Shown: positions 15,913 to 24,590, numbered from the stretch's first letter. The stretch is 64,000 bases of DNA from Chengkuizengella marina (GCF_009910845.1 NZ_SIJB01000029.1:62001-126000), one strand, 5' to 3'. Notes: generated from the sequence alone by a model not told the origin. Numbers and translations are program-made.

Positions 15913-16929
15913 GTGAATCGGTGGCATTTATGGAAACGTATAATCCCCTTGTTAATGGTATTTTCTTTATTGTTAACAGGCTGTAGTTTAGTGGGACAAG
16001 GTTCCAATCCAATCGATCCAAAGGCATCGGTTGCAGAAGAGCAGTACGGACTTATTTTATTGTCCTTAGGGATTATGATTTTAGTGGTAATTGTAGTATT
16101 TGTTTTATATTTTTATGCAATTGTTCGTTATCGTCGCAAACCAGGTGATGATTCAATTCCTAAGCAAGTGGAAGGGAGTCATAAGTTAGAGATCATTTGG
16201 ACAGTGATTCCTTTAATATTATTGCTTATTTTAGCTATTCCTTCAGTAGCAATAACTTTTTCTCAGGATGAGGATTATACAGAAGATCCAGAAGTCATTC
16301 AAGTAAAAGCGATAGGTCACCAGTTTTGGTGGGAATTTGAATATTCAGATTTAGAAATTTATACTGCACAAGATTTAGTACTTCCAGTTAATCAGAGAGT
16401 ACAGTTTGAATTGACTGCTACAGATGTTAAACATTCTTTCTGGATACCAGGGATGGGTGGGAAAATGGATACAAACCCTGGAAATATCAATCTTTTATAC
16501 TTAGACACTCCTGCTGAACCGGAAGTATTACTAGGAAAATGTGCCGAGTTTTGTGGAGCATCACATGCATTAATGGATTTTAAAGTAAGAGTTGTAAGTG
16601 AAGAAGAATATGATGCATGGGTAGCAAATATGCAAGCACCAACTGCAGCTGTAGATGCAGATGTTCAATCTGGTGAGGAATTATTTAAGCAAAATTGTAT
16701 GTCATGTCATGCCATTGAATCAGGGTTCCCAGGTTTAGGTCCAAATCTAAAAGGATTTGCTGATCGTGAACTAGTTGGTAGTTACCTTGAGATGACGGAT
16801 GAGAACATATTTAAATGGATTAAAAATCCACAGGAAGTTAAAGGTGGTTCTACGATGCCAGCGATACCTCTTGAGGATGATCAATTCCATGATATTGTAA
16901 AATATTTGAAGACACTTACGTTAGAGTAA
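15913..16929 (+). CDS. ctaC: Cytochrome c oxidase subunit II with fused cytochrome c (caa3 type)
   Basis: Subunit II of the caa3 oxidase, 338 aa. It accepts electrons and passes them through CuA to subunit I. It has a lipoprotein signal (LLTGC, lipidated C24) and two membrane helices (about 47-73 and 91-114). The CuA cupredoxin domain carries its ligands in the CAEFCGASHALM block (C210, C214, then His and Met), with the upstream His in DVKHSF. The C-terminal cytochrome c domain contains CMSCH (C262, C265, H266) and the axial Met in STMPAI. The fused haem domain is what defines the caa3 class. The start is GTG 15913 behind a weak G-rich site. It is the first gene of ctaCDEFG; ctaA and ctaB are not in this window. 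Confidence 0.97.
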   Translation: MNRWHLWKRIIPLLMVFSLLLTGCSLVGQGSNPIDPKASVAEEQYGLILLSLGIMILVVIVVFVLYFYAIVRYRRKPGDDSIPKQVEGSHKLEIIWTVIPLILLLILAIPSVAITFSQDEDYTEDPEVIQVKAIGHQFWWEFEYSDLEIYTAQDLVLPVNQRVQFELTATDVKHSFWIPGMGGKMDTNPGNINLLYLDTPAEPEVLLGKCAEFCGASHALMDFKVRVVSEEEYDAWVANMQAPTAAVDADVQSGEELFKQNCMSCHAIESGFPGLGPNLKGFADRELVGSYLEMTDENIFKWIKNPQEVKGGSTMPAIPLEDDQFHDIVKYLKTLTLE

Positions 16930-16971
16930 TCGAAACAATGAACTAACACAAAACGAGGAGGATTTTAAATA

Positions 16972-18852
16972 GTGGCGCACTCGGTTAAAAAGTATAGAGG
17001 ATTGATGGATTGGATTACCACCGTTGATCATAAAAAAATTGGCATACTTTACTTCGCTGCGGGTGGCTTATTCTTTGTTATTGGTGGGATAGAAGCCCTT
17101 TTGATCAGACTTCAGTTAATGTTCCCTTTGGGAGCTGATGGTGAATCATGGTTATTATCTGGTCAAACCTATAATGAGATTATGACCATGCACGGAACAA
17201 CCATGATTTTCTTAGCAGCAATGCCATTGATTTTTGGGTTAATGAATGCAGTAGTCCCGCTGCAGATTGGTGCAAGGGATGTTGCATTTCCTTTCTTAAA
17301 CTCATTGGGTTTTTGGACCTTTTTCTTTGGAGGAGTATTATTAAATATTAGTTGGTTTACTGGTACGGTACCAGATATAGGATGGACAGCTTATGCACCA
17401 TTATCAGGAACCGAATTTAGTGGAACGGGTTCAGATTATTATGCAATTGGATTACAAATTGCAGGAATTGGAACGTTAGTCGGTGGGATTAACTTTCTTG
17501 TAACGATTATTAATATGAGAGCACCAGGTATGACGTTTATGAGAATGCCGTTGTTTACTTGGACATCTTTCATTACATCAGGAATTATTCTTTTTGCTTT
17601 TCCAGCATTAGCCGTAGGATTAATATACATTTCTTTTGATAGATTGTTCGATGCAAACTTTTTTGTTACTGCAACTGGTGGTAACTCAGTATTATGGGAG
17701 CATATTTTCTGGATATTTGGACATCCAGAAGTATATATCTTAATTCTTCCTGCATTCGGAGCTATTTCAGAAGTTTTACCTACCTTTGCAAGAAAACGTT
17801 TGTTTGGATATAGCTCTATGGTATTTGCAACGGCACTAATCGGATTTTTAAGTTTTATGGTATGGGCTCATCATATGTTCACAACAGGTATGGGAGACAT
17901 AGCAAATGCATTGTTTGGTGTTGCTACCATGTTGATAGCAATCCCAACAGGAATTAAAGTTTTTAACTGGTTATTTACGATTTGGGGAGGTAAAATTAGG
18001 TTTACCACTGCAATGTTATATGCTACATCATTTATTCCAACTTTTGTTATGGGTGGAGTAACTGGGGTAATGCTTGCTATACCTCCAGCTGATTTCCAGT
18101 TTCATGATAGTTACTTTGTAGTTGCGCATTTCCATTACGTTATTGTTGGTGGAATTGTATTAAGTTTATTAGCAGCTGTTTTCTACTGGTGGCCAAAAAT
18201 GTTCGGTCGCATGTTAAATGAAACATTAGGTAAGTGGAGTTTTTGGTTATTCTTCTCTGGATTTCATTTAACCTTCTTTATCCAACATTTCTTAGGATTA
18301 TGGGGAATGCCTAGACGTGTATTTACTTACTTGCCAAATCAAGGCTGGGATACAGCAAACTTTGTAAGTACGATTGGTGCGTTCTTCATGGCTGCTGGTG
18401 TTATCGTAATTTTAATAAACGTTATCATTTCGATTAAAGGACCAAAAGCTCCAGCTGATCCATGGGATGGTCGTACTTTGGAATGGTCAATTCCTTCACC
18501 TTCACCAGAATATAACTTTAAACAATTGCCTTTAGTTAGAGGTTTGGATGCATTCTGGTTGGAAAAAATGGATGGTAAAAAAGAAATGACACCTGCTGAA
18601 CCATTGGGTCCTATACACATGCCATCACCATCTATTTTACCTTTCTTTATGTCATTAGGATTATTTATAGCAGGTTTTGGTTTTATGTATCGTGGTTATG
18701 AGTTTGACAGTGCATTAATAAACAGCTTATTTGGGAATGATATAATTGCGATCTTAGGTTTAGCCATCACATTTGTTTGTATGTTCTTAAGATCAGTTTA
18801 CGATGATCACGGTTATCATATTGAAGTAGAAGAATTACAGAAGGAGGGTTAA
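16972..18852 (+). CDS. ctaD: Cytochrome c oxidase subunit I
   Basis: Catalytic haem-copper subunit of the caa3 oxidase, 626 aa, reducing oxygen to water and pumping protons across the membrane. At least 12 membrane helices are visible, plus a C-terminal extension with one or two more, as in Bacillus CtaD. The low-spin haem histidine lies in MTMHGTTM. The CuB/Tyr cross-link segment reads WIFGHPEVYI, the CuB histidines are in WAHHMF, and the haem ligands are in VVAHFHYVIVGG. The start is GTG 16972 with CGAGGAGGA at 16954-16962. It follows ctaC by 42 nt and is separated from ctaE by 2 nt. Confidence 0.98.
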   Translation: MAHSVKKYRGLMDWITTVDHKKIGILYFAAGGLFFVIGGIEALLIRLQLMFPLGADGESWLLSGQTYNEIMTMHGTTMIFLAAMPLIFGLMNAVVPLQIGARDVAFPFLNSLGFWTFFFGGVLLNISWFTGTVPDIGWTAYAPLSGTEFSGTGSDYYAIGLQIAGIGTLVGGINFLVTIINMRAPGMTFMRMPLFTWTSFITSGIILFAFPALAVGLIYISFDRLFDANFFVTATGGNSVLWEHIFWIFGHPEVYILILPAFGAISEVLPTFARKRLFGYSSMVFATALIGFLSFMVWAHHMFTTGMGDIANALFGVATMLIAIPTGIKVFNWLFTIWGGKIRFTTAMLYATSFIPTFVMGGVTGVMLAIPPADFQFHDSYFVVAHFHYVIVGGIVLSLLAAVFYWWPKMFGRMLNETLGKWSFWLFFSGFHLTFFIQHFLGLWGMPRRVFTYLPNQGWDTANFVSTIGAFFMAAGVIVILINVIISIKGPKAPADPWDGRTLEWSIPSPSPEYNFKQLPLVRGLDAFWLEKMDGKKEMTPAEPLGPIHMPSPSILPFFMSLGLFIAGFGFMYRGYEFDSALINSLFGNDIIAILGLAITFVCMFLRSVYDDHGYHIEVEELQKEG

Positions 18853-18854
18853 TC

Positions 18855-19472
18855 ATGAGTCATGCGGAAGCTCACTTAGATAAACTGCCTCCTGAACCAG
18901 AAAAAGCGACATTAGAGGGCAGAAATAAGGTATTAGGCTTTTGGTTGTTTTTAGGCGGAGAAACTGTACTTTTTGGTACTTTGTTTGCCACTTTCTTAGC
19001 GTTAAGAGGCAGTGTTTTAGATGGACCTACAGGAACAGAATTATTTGATTTAAAATTAGTTGCAGCCGCAACCTTTATATTGTTAACAAGTAGTTTGACC
19101 AGTGTATTTGCTGTTCAAGCCATGCATCATAAGAATGTGAAAAACTTGATGATCTGGTTAGGTGTAACTGTATTATTAGGATTTGGATTTTTAGTCTTAG
19201 AAATTTATGAGTTTTATCATTACGTTCATGAAGGACATGGATTTACGACAAGTGCATTTAGTTCATCGTTTTATGCTTTAGTAGGGTTTCATGGAGCCCA
19301 CGTAGCGTTGGGTGTGTTATGGATCGGACTTTTAATCATCCAACTAAAAGTAAAAGGTCTTAACACAACTACTGCTCCTAAAGTTTATGTAGCATCACTG
19401 TACTGGCATTTTATTGATGTGGTTTGGGTATTTATCTTTACCATTGTATATCTTATGGGAAAGGTAGGTTAA
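18855..19472 (+). CDS. ctaE: Cytochrome c oxidase subunit III
   Basis: Subunit III of the caa3 oxidase, 205 aa, with five membrane helices as in the short bacterial form. It carries the conserved GFWLFLGGETVLFGTLFA segment in helix 1, YEFYHYVHEGHGF between helices, the GFHGAHVALG motif and the C-terminal HFIDVVWVFIF. It stabilises subunit I and proton uptake rather than carrying cofactors. A strong ribosome binding site (GAAGGAGGG) lies inside the end of ctaD, so translation is tightly coupled. Confidence 0.97.
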   Translation: MSHAEAHLDKLPPEPEKATLEGRNKVLGFWLFLGGETVLFGTLFATFLALRGSVLDGPTGTELFDLKLVAAATFILLTSSLTSVFAVQAMHHKNVKNLMIWLGVTVLLGFGFLVLEIYEFYHYVHEGHGFTTSAFSSSFYALVGFHGAHVALGVLWIGLLIIQLKVKGLNTTTAPKVYVASLYWHFIDVVWVFIFTIVYLMGKVG

Positions 19473-19476
19473 TTAT

Positions 19477-19797
19477 ATGGAAGCAAATCAAGAACAGGTA
19501 CAAGATAGAGTTAAACGAGGTACAATTCATGAGGGACCTAAGAATCATATTATTGCCTTTGTAATTTCAATCTTTCTGACTTTACTTGCATTTATGGCAG
19601 TGGCTAATACTGCATTAGATGCAACATTCATCAAAATATTTATCGTAATACTAGCCATCTTTCAAGCTGTAATTCAATTAGCATTTTGGATGCATATGAA
19701 AGACCGTGGTCATTTCTTTCAAATTTTGTTCTTAGCTACAGGGACATTTGTTGCAATAACCGCGTTTATTATGGCGATTTATTGGGTTTGGTGGTAA
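19477..19797 (+). CDS. ctaF: Cytochrome c oxidase subunit IV
   Basis: Small bacterial subunit IV of the caa3 oxidase (106 aa; COX4/CtaF-type, with three membrane helices). The IQLAFWMHMKDRGHFFQ segment is the family hallmark. It starts 4 nt after ctaE with AAAGGTAGG as ribosome binding site and is followed by a strong terminator, so ctaG is transcribed partly or wholly separately. Confidence 0.95.
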   Translation: MEANQEQVQDRVKRGTIHEGPKNHIIAFVISIFLTLLAFMAVANTALDATFIKIFIVILAIFQAVIQLAFWMHMKDRGHFFQILFLATGTFVAITAFIMAIYWVWW

Positions 19798-19812
19798 AAA
19801 GTTGACAAAAAG

Positions 19813-19841
19813 GAGCAAATTCTTTGATTTGCTCTTTTTTT
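19813..19841 (+). terminator. Terminator after ctaF
   Basis: GAGCAAAT (19813-19820) and ATTTGCTC (19827-19834) form an 8-bp stem with a 6-nt loop followed by at least seven T residues. Confidence 0.92.
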
Positions 19842-19930
19842 CAAAGTAGTTTTATTAAAAATCTTATGGTCCTCACAAAAAATAAAGATAGAAATTTATT
19901 CATTTTTTGGGATCAAGGAAGGGATGCTTT

Positions 19931-20848
19931 ATGTTTGGTTTAGTCGAGCAATTTGGTTTTAATGCGGTTTGGAGTCCACTGTTTCTTATGTTCACCTTGT
20001 TTATTGCAACTTTGTATTTATGGTTAGTGGGTCCTGGTAGAGATCGTTTTAAAGATTCGCAACCAGTAAAGTTAATCCAGAAAGTTTCATTTTTATTTGG
20101 TTTATTTCTTGTATATCTTTCACATGGAGGACCATTAGATTTATTAGCTCATTTAACATTTACAGGACATATGATTGGGATGTCCATTGTATACATTGTT
20201 GCACCACCATTTCTTATTTTAGGATTGCCTGTATGGTTTCTAAGAGCTTTTTTCAATTTGAAATGGATTAAAAAAGGCACTTTTTTACTTCATCCGATTT
20301 TTACGGTACTGTTTTTTAATGCGGCTTTTTCAATTTATCATATTCCGATGGTTCATGATTTTGTGATGGTCCATTATAATGTGCATACAGCTTATTACAT
20401 TCTTCTATTTGTTGCTGCCATGATGATGTGGTGGCCGATTGTTTGTCCAGTCCCTGAAATGGATAAAATATGGGGTGTTAAAAAGATGGGGTATATCTTT
20501 TTAAATGGAGCTTTACTTACCCCAGCATGTGCACTTATAATATTTTCTCGTACACCGTTGTATGGTTCGTTTAATGATCCAACGATTTGGGCTCAAGCAT
20601 TAGGTTATTGTTTCCCTGCCAGTTCAACAGAGATTTTGAACTTATTCTCAGGCCCACAAGCATTTGCTTTTACAAAACCTGCAGAGGATCAACAGTTGGG
20701 TGGCGTTATTATGAAATTAATTCAAGAATTTATGTATGGCGGATTTTTACTATATACGTTCCGTCAATGGTACGATAAAGAGAAAAAGAAAAATCCAGAT
20801 AAAGAGTTTGAAGAACGTTTATTAAATAAACATGGTCAGCGTGTTTAA
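19931..20848 (+). CDS. ctaG: Cytochrome c oxidase assembly factor CtaG
   Basis: Integral membrane assembly factor of the caa3 oxidase, 305 aa, needed for active caa3 in Bacillus; the family is thought to help copper insertion. About seven membrane segments are visible, with the typical histidine-containing motifs SHGGPLDLLAHLTFTGHM and YHIPMVHDF and the C-terminal AEDQQLGGVIMK stretch. The start is placed at ATG 19931, since AAGGAAGGG (19915-19923) lies 7 nt upstream. An in-frame TTG at 19907 would add eight residues without a ribosome binding site. It is separated from ctaF by a terminator, so it may rely on readthrough or its own promoter. Confidence 0.95.
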   Translation: MFGLVEQFGFNAVWSPLFLMFTLFIATLYLWLVGPGRDRFKDSQPVKLIQKVSFLFGLFLVYLSHGGPLDLLAHLTFTGHMIGMSIVYIVAPPFLILGLPVWFLRAFFNLKWIKKGTFLLHPIFTVLFFNAAFSIYHIPMVHDFVMVHYNVHTAYYILLFVAAMMMWWPIVCPVPEMDKIWGVKKMGYIFLNGALLTPACALIIFSRTPLYGSFNDPTIWAQALGYCFPASSTEILNLFSGPQAFAFTKPAEDQQLGGVIMKLIQEFMYGGFLLYTFRQWYDKEKKKNPDKEFEERLLNKHGQRV

Positions 20849-20895
20849 TTTAAAGAAATTGAAAATCTATTGCAACCATCATTTGGTTTTACCGT

Positions 20896-20932
20896 AAAAA
20901 CGATTAGGAGACTATCTCTTGATCGTTTTTTT
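20896..20932 (+). terminator. Terminator after ctaG
   Basis: AAAAACGAT (20896-20904) pairs with ATCGTTTTT (20922-20930); inner GGAGA/TCTCT bases extend the stem. It is followed by further T residues. Confidence 0.85.
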
Positions 20933-20939
20933 GCTTAAG

Positions 20940-20976
20940 AAATCTCGACTAGCTTTTCGAGATTTCGTAGTTTTTG
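20940..20976 (+). terminator. Second hairpin downstream of ctaG
   Basis: AAATCTCGA (20940-20948) and TCGAGATTT (20957-20965) form a 9-bp perfect stem with an 8-nt loop, then CGTAG and five T residues. It makes a tandem terminator with the preceding hairpin. An open frame that runs through both hairpins upstream of the ABC gene is therefore not its real start. Confidence 0.65.
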
Positions 20977-21041
20977 TTATAATTTTTCATATGTTAATAT
21001 TAGATGGAATTAGGTTGTCACTATTAGAAAGGAGTTTTGTT

Positions 21042-21947
21042 ATGACAACTTTAAAGTTGGATCAGGTAACGAAACAATTTGTAGATAAAACTGCGGTAGA
21101 TCATATAGATTTATCGGTTTCAAAAGGAGAAATTTATGGTTTGTTAGGTGCCAATGGTGCTGGAAAAACAACAACGATGCGCATGGTACTGGGATTGATA
21201 TACCCAGATGAAGGTCAAATATTATATAACGGAAAAGCTTTTACAGAAGAGCTAACTAGTAAACTAGGTTATTTGCCGGAAGAAAGAGGTTTATATCCTA
21301 AAGTAAAAGTCAGTGATCAGCTGTTGTATTTGGCTCAGTTGAGAGGTTACTCCAAAAAACAAGCAGATAAAAACTTAAAAGATTGGCTCGAGCGTTTTGA
21401 TGTGTCTGAGTATTACAATAAAAAAGTAGAGGAGCTTTCTAAAGGAAACCAGCAGAAAATTCAATTCATTGCTTCTGTCATCCATGATCCAGAAATTTTA
21501 ATATTAGATGAGGCATTTAGCGGTTTGGATCCTGTGAATGTTGAGCTTTTAAAAGGGGCGGTGAAGGACTTAAGAGATGGGGGTACGTGTATTCTATTTT
21601 CTACACATCGTATGGAACATGTAGAGGAATTATGTAGTAATATTTCAATATTAGATCGTTCTAAAACGGTACTAAAAGGAAACATTAAAAAAATTAAATC
21701 TACTTTTCCAAGGGAAAGAGTTATTCTAGGTGTTGAAAATGAGATATCAGGTTTTCAGTCCATAACAGGTGTAAAATCTGTTCATAAAAAGTCTTACGGT
21801 TACGAAATCAACATTTCTGAGGTGGAAGCAGCACAGGATATTTTAAAATTAGCTATGGATCAGAGCACCGTTTCCCGCTTTGAAGTTTTAGAGCCGACAT
21901 TAAATGAAATTTTCATTAAAGTTGTTGGAGGTGAGGGAAGTGAATAA
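21042..21947 (+). CDS. ABC exporter ATP-binding subunit (NatA/YhaQ-like)
   Basis: ATPase subunit of an ABC-2 type exporter, 301 aa. Walker A is GANGAGKTT, the signature is LSKGNQQ, Walker B is ILILDEAFSGLDP and the switch histidine lies in STHRMEH. The C-terminal 80 residues form the DUF4162-type extension found in NatA/YhaQ-like proteins. The start is ATG 21042, with AAAGGAG 7 nt upstream. Its last codons overlap the GTG start of the permease gene, so the two are made together. The pair resembles Bacillus YhaQP and NatAB (sodium or drug efflux), but the substrate cannot be assigned. Confidence 0.93.
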   Translation: MTTLKLDQVTKQFVDKTAVDHIDLSVSKGEIYGLLGANGAGKTTTMRMVLGLIYPDEGQILYNGKAFTEELTSKLGYLPEERGLYPKVKVSDQLLYLAQLRGYSKKQADKNLKDWLERFDVSEYYNKKVEELSKGNQQKIQFIASVIHDPEILILDEAFSGLDPVNVELLKGAVKDLRDGGTCILFSTHRMEHVEELCSNISILDRSKTVLKGNIKKIKSTFPRERVILGVENEISGFQSITGVKSVHKKSYGYEINISEVEAAQDILKLAMDQSTVSRFEVLEPTLNEIFIKVVGGEGSE

Positions 21948-23250
21948 ATTACTTACAGTAGCAGGGTTCACAATTCGAAATAAACTCAAAACAAAAGCAT
22001 TTATTATTACAACGTTAATTATAGCTCTAATCTTGTGTATAGGTTTGAATATTCCTTACATAATCACTTTGTTTTCTTCTGATGAACCTACAAAAATCGG
22101 TTTTTTAGAGGATAATTCAGGAATAGCTGAGAGTGTTGACCAATATTTTCAAAAACAAGAAGATACAGATGTTGAGATTGTACTTTTTGGTGACAAAGAT
22201 ACGGTAAAAGAAAACGAACAAATGGCAATGAATAAGTTGGACGCTGGTGAAATAGAAGGATATCTTCAACTAAAAAACGAGGAAGTGGATGGTTTTCCAG
22301 TTGTAGTGTATACTTCCCAAACCTCTCTAAGATTTAATCTTCAAAATCAATTGCAAAATGTTTTTAAGTTATTGAAAACAGACATTGTGGCGAAAGAACT
22401 TGGTTTGTCTAGTGAAGAGCAAAATATCCTACTTTCCCCTGTTTCCTTTGAAAGTGTGGAATTATCAGATACGGATACTGCCCAAGGAGGAAAACAAATA
22501 GAGGAGAAGAATGAAACTGAAGAGGCTCTGTCCTTATTTATTTCCTATGCTGTAATTATCCTTCTTTTTATGGGAATCATGATTTCAGGTCAATTAATCG
22601 CAACTGAGATTACAACAGAAAAGAGCTCTCGAGTGATGGAAATTTTAGTGACCTCAGTTCCTTCCTTAACACAAATGTTTGGCAAAATTATTGGGATGTT
22701 TATCGTTAGTGTGAGTCAAATTTTAATATTCGTTGCTGTATTAGTAGTTAACATACTGTTGCCTCATAATGCAGAGGTGATGCAACAGATTAATTTAGAT
22801 ATGAGCAATGTAGACATGACAATGATTTTACCAATAATCATTTATTCAATTTTATTATACTTCATGGGTTTCTTGTTATATTCTACATTATTTGCAGCTA
22901 TAGGCTCTATCGTAAGCCGAACAGAGGATTTAGGTCAAGCGATCATGCCGATGACATTTATTTCATTAGCTGGATTCTATATTGCTATCTTTAGCATCAG
23001 TATGCCTGATTCAGCACTAGTTGTTTGGTCTTCTTTTATTCCCTTTTTCACCCCGTTTGTGATGACACTACGTATTGGTCTTGGGGAACCTGCATTATGG
23101 GAAATTTGGTTATCCTTGGGTATTTTACTTGCCACGATTTTAGGTGGCGGTTGGTTATCTGCAAAAATATATCGAACAGGTGTATTGATGTATGGAAAGC
23201 GACCATCTATTAAAGAATTACGTAAAGCGATGAAGGCGTTTAAGGTTTAA
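21940..23250 (+). CDS. ABC-2 type permease (NatB/YhaP-like)
   Basis: Permease of 436 aa. One N-terminal membrane helix (about residues 20-45) is followed by an extracellular domain of about 170 residues, then a bundle of five to six helices from about residue 200 to 415. This topology is that of NatB/YhaP ABC-2 permeases. The segment ITTEKSSRVMEILVTS is the conserved cytoplasmic coupling region contacting the ATPase. The start is GTG 21940, overlapping the ATPase gene by 8 nt, with GGAGGTGAGGG upstream. It forms an exporter with the preceding gene product; the substrate is unknown. Confidence 0.9.
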   Translation: MNKLLTVAGFTIRNKLKTKAFIITTLIIALILCIGLNIPYIITLFSSDEPTKIGFLEDNSGIAESVDQYFQKQEDTDVEIVLFGDKDTVKENEQMAMNKLDAGEIEGYLQLKNEEVDGFPVVVYTSQTSLRFNLQNQLQNVFKLLKTDIVAKELGLSSEEQNILLSPVSFESVELSDTDTAQGGKQIEEKNETEEALSLFISYAVIILLFMGIMISGQLIATEITTEKSSRVMEILVTSVPSLTQMFGKIIGMFIVSVSQILIFVAVLVVNILLPHNAEVMQQINLDMSNVDMTMILPIIIYSILLYFMGFLLYSTLFAAIGSIVSRTEDLGQAIMPMTFISLAGFYIAIFSISMPDSALVVWSSFIPFFTPFVMTLRIGLGEPALWEIWLSLGILLATILGGGWLSAKIYRTGVLMYGKRPSIKELRKAMKAFKV

Positions 23251-23302
23251 ATTTAAAGGTTAAATTAGAGTGTAATTATGATTAAAATTAAAATTAAAAT
23301 AG

Positions 23303-23348
23303 AACCCATTAGGTCAGAAAATTCTTGATCTATTAGGGTTTTTATTTT
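23303..23348 (+). terminator. Terminator after the ABC exporter genes
   Basis: AACCC (23303-23307) and GGGTT (23336-23340), with partly paired TTAG/CTA bases inside, are followed by a T-rich tail. The stem is imperfect. Confidence 0.6.
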
Positions 23349-23432
23349 ATGTAATCGATTCACTTGAGCATTCTTCAAAGATTCTGCACAATTGACTGTT
23401 AAAATAAAAATAGAGAAAGGAGATGACTTTAA

Positions 23433-23657
23433 ATGATGCATTGGTTTGATAATTGTGCAGGTTTTCAAGGAGGAGGGATAATGATGATAGGAATGTTCCT
23501 TTTTTGGGGAGTGCTAGTTTTATTAGGTGTCTTTTTATTGAAAAACTATATGAATGGAAATAAACGATCCACTCATCATATTGATATTTTAAAAGAACGA
23601 TTAGCCAGAGGTGAGATAACGGTAGAAGAGTATGATCGATTGAAGGAAAAATTATGA
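23433..23657 (+). CDS. Small SHOCT-domain membrane protein
   Basis: A 74-aa protein with one membrane helix (about residues 18-38) and a C-terminal SHOCT domain, a short helical unit recognised here by DILKERLARGEITVEEYDRLKEKL-like sequence (residues 51-74). SHOCT domains are thought to mediate oligomerisation or anchoring; the function of such small proteins is unknown. GGAGATGA precedes the ATG by about 9 nt. It stands alone between terminators, next to a copper-type pseudogene and a YuzB-like gene on the other strand. Confidence 0.82.
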   Translation: MMHWFDNCAGFQGGGIMMIGMFLFWGVLVLLGVFLLKNYMNGNKRSTHHIDILKERLARGEITVEEYDRLKEKL

Positions 23658-23700
23658 ATGGATACATGAAGGTTGTAATACAAGCATTTTAATGAAAATA

Positions 23701-23730
23701 ACCCTACTCCTTTATAAAACAGAATAGGGT
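23701..23730. terminator. Hairpin between convergent SHOCT and YuzB-like genes
   Basis: ACCCTA (23701-23706) and TAGGGT (23725-23730) pair, with TC/GA extending the stem after one mismatch. Neither side has a long T-tract, so termination would be weak; its position between convergent genes supports the call. Confidence 0.5.
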
Positions 23731-23778
23731 GTGATTATTACAAATAATAATGTCAGAAACTTTTGTTTTAATACGGTT

Positions 23779-24006
23779 TTATCGTTCGTTTAAATATTTA
23801 TATATGTTCTCAACTAGATCATCGGGATCATTCCCTTTAATTATTTCTTTATTTACTAATGCATACAATGATTCAGCACATGTTGGGCAATTTTCTAAAC
23901 AGTCATACAATTCAATATCTAAATTTTGATCTTTATTTAAGTAATCTAAAGTTTTTTGAGTACCATTCTCTAAATTTGTTTTACAAAACTCAATAACCGG
24001 TTTCAA
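23779..24006 (-). CDS. yuzB: YuzB-like DUF1450 protein
   Basis: A 75-aa cytoplasmic protein of the DUF1450/YuzB family. The N terminus KPVIEFCKTNLENGTQKTLD, the central cysteine cluster CLENCPTCAE and the C-terminal PDDLVENIYKYL fit the family. The cysteines suggest a thiol or metal role, but none has been shown to my knowledge. The start is most likely TTG 24006 (complement) because AGAGGTGGTGG lies just upstream; the ATG at 24027 would contain that site. It is transcribed from an unusual promoter at 24101-24132. Confidence 0.82.
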   Translation of the reverse strand: MKPVIEFCKTNLENGTQKTLDYLNKDQNLDIELYDCLENCPTCAESLYALVNKEIIKGNDPDDLVENIYKYLNER

Positions 24007-24100
24007 AGTAATTCCACCACCTCTCATTGGTTATAAAAAGTTAATAAATATGTGACATCTGAGGCATTGTATATAAAAAAATCAAAAAGTTCTCATATTT

Positions 24101-24132
24101 ATTATACTATACCCCTGCATAGTATATGTCAA
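24101..24132 (-). promoter_or_regulatory. Minus-strand promoter with 20-bp spacer and internal palindrome
   Basis: On the minus strand TTGACA (complement of 24127-24132) and TATAAT (complement of 24101-24106) are 20 bp apart, longer than the usual 17. The spacer holds an inverted repeat with 8-bp arms TATACTAT (24103-24110) and ATAGTATA (24119-24126), 8 nt apart. This is the architecture of MerR-family controlled promoters. It reads toward the YuzB-like gene, whose start lies about 95 nt downstream. Confidence 0.5.
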
Positions 24133-24245
24133 TTGAGAATATCCTAAAATTGTGAAAGTACTAATATTGTAATGTCATATTTTTTTTAGATTAAGGGTTA
24201 AAATTAAAGTCAGGCGAACCCAACTTTAATTTTAATATAATGTGT

Positions 24246-24590
24246 TTAATTAGCCATTTTTCTGCACTCAGCAGCACATTGTTGACATATTATTGCCCAT
24301 TGTTGACAATGTGTATCTTGAAATTTAGCACAATGTTCTGCACAAGCAGTACAAATTTCAGAGCAAAGGCTGCACATTTGCTTAGCATGACTGCTCTATT
24401 ACGAGCCATAAATTGTGAAAGCACAAATGTCAGCAAAATCTCGAAGCATTTTAATACAATGAATTCGATCCTGTACATCTGGTTCATGTAAACAAGAAGT
24501 CATACATTCTTCACAAGCTTGCATACATTGGTTGCATATGTCAATACAAGCTTGATTTTTCTCTGTAGGATTATAAATTACTGAATTCAT
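24246..24590 (-). pseudogene. Disrupted DUF326 four-helix copper-binding protein
   Basis: Read on the minus strand from ATG 24590 (complement), a 115-codon frame encodes a cysteine-rich four-helix protein of the DUF326/Csp-like class, whose members store or bind Cu(I) through cysteines lining a helical bundle. The first 63 codons carry CIDICNQCMQACEECMTSC; after two adjacent in-frame stops (TAA then TAG, complement of 24396-24401) the same frame continues as CSLCSEICTACAEHC and CQQCAAEC up to TAA at 24246-24248. The local sequence can be turned back into a normal family sequence (MARNSSHAK) by adding two bases before and removing two after the stops. Two compensating 2-bp indels about 15 bp apart therefore explain the damage. 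The first half could still be translated as a 63-aa peptide. A good ribosome binding site (AGGAGAG) precedes the ATG. Confidence 0.85.

Noticed and set aside
20919-21041. Upstream extension of the NatA-like ATPase
   Set aside because: It runs through two terminator hairpins and has no ribosome binding site; ATG 21042 has a well-placed AAAGGAG.
24240-24491. Plus-strand open frame of 83 codons
   Set aside because: It is the opposite strand of the cysteine-rich DUF326 pseudogene; the cysteine pattern on the minus strand is clearly the real coding sense.
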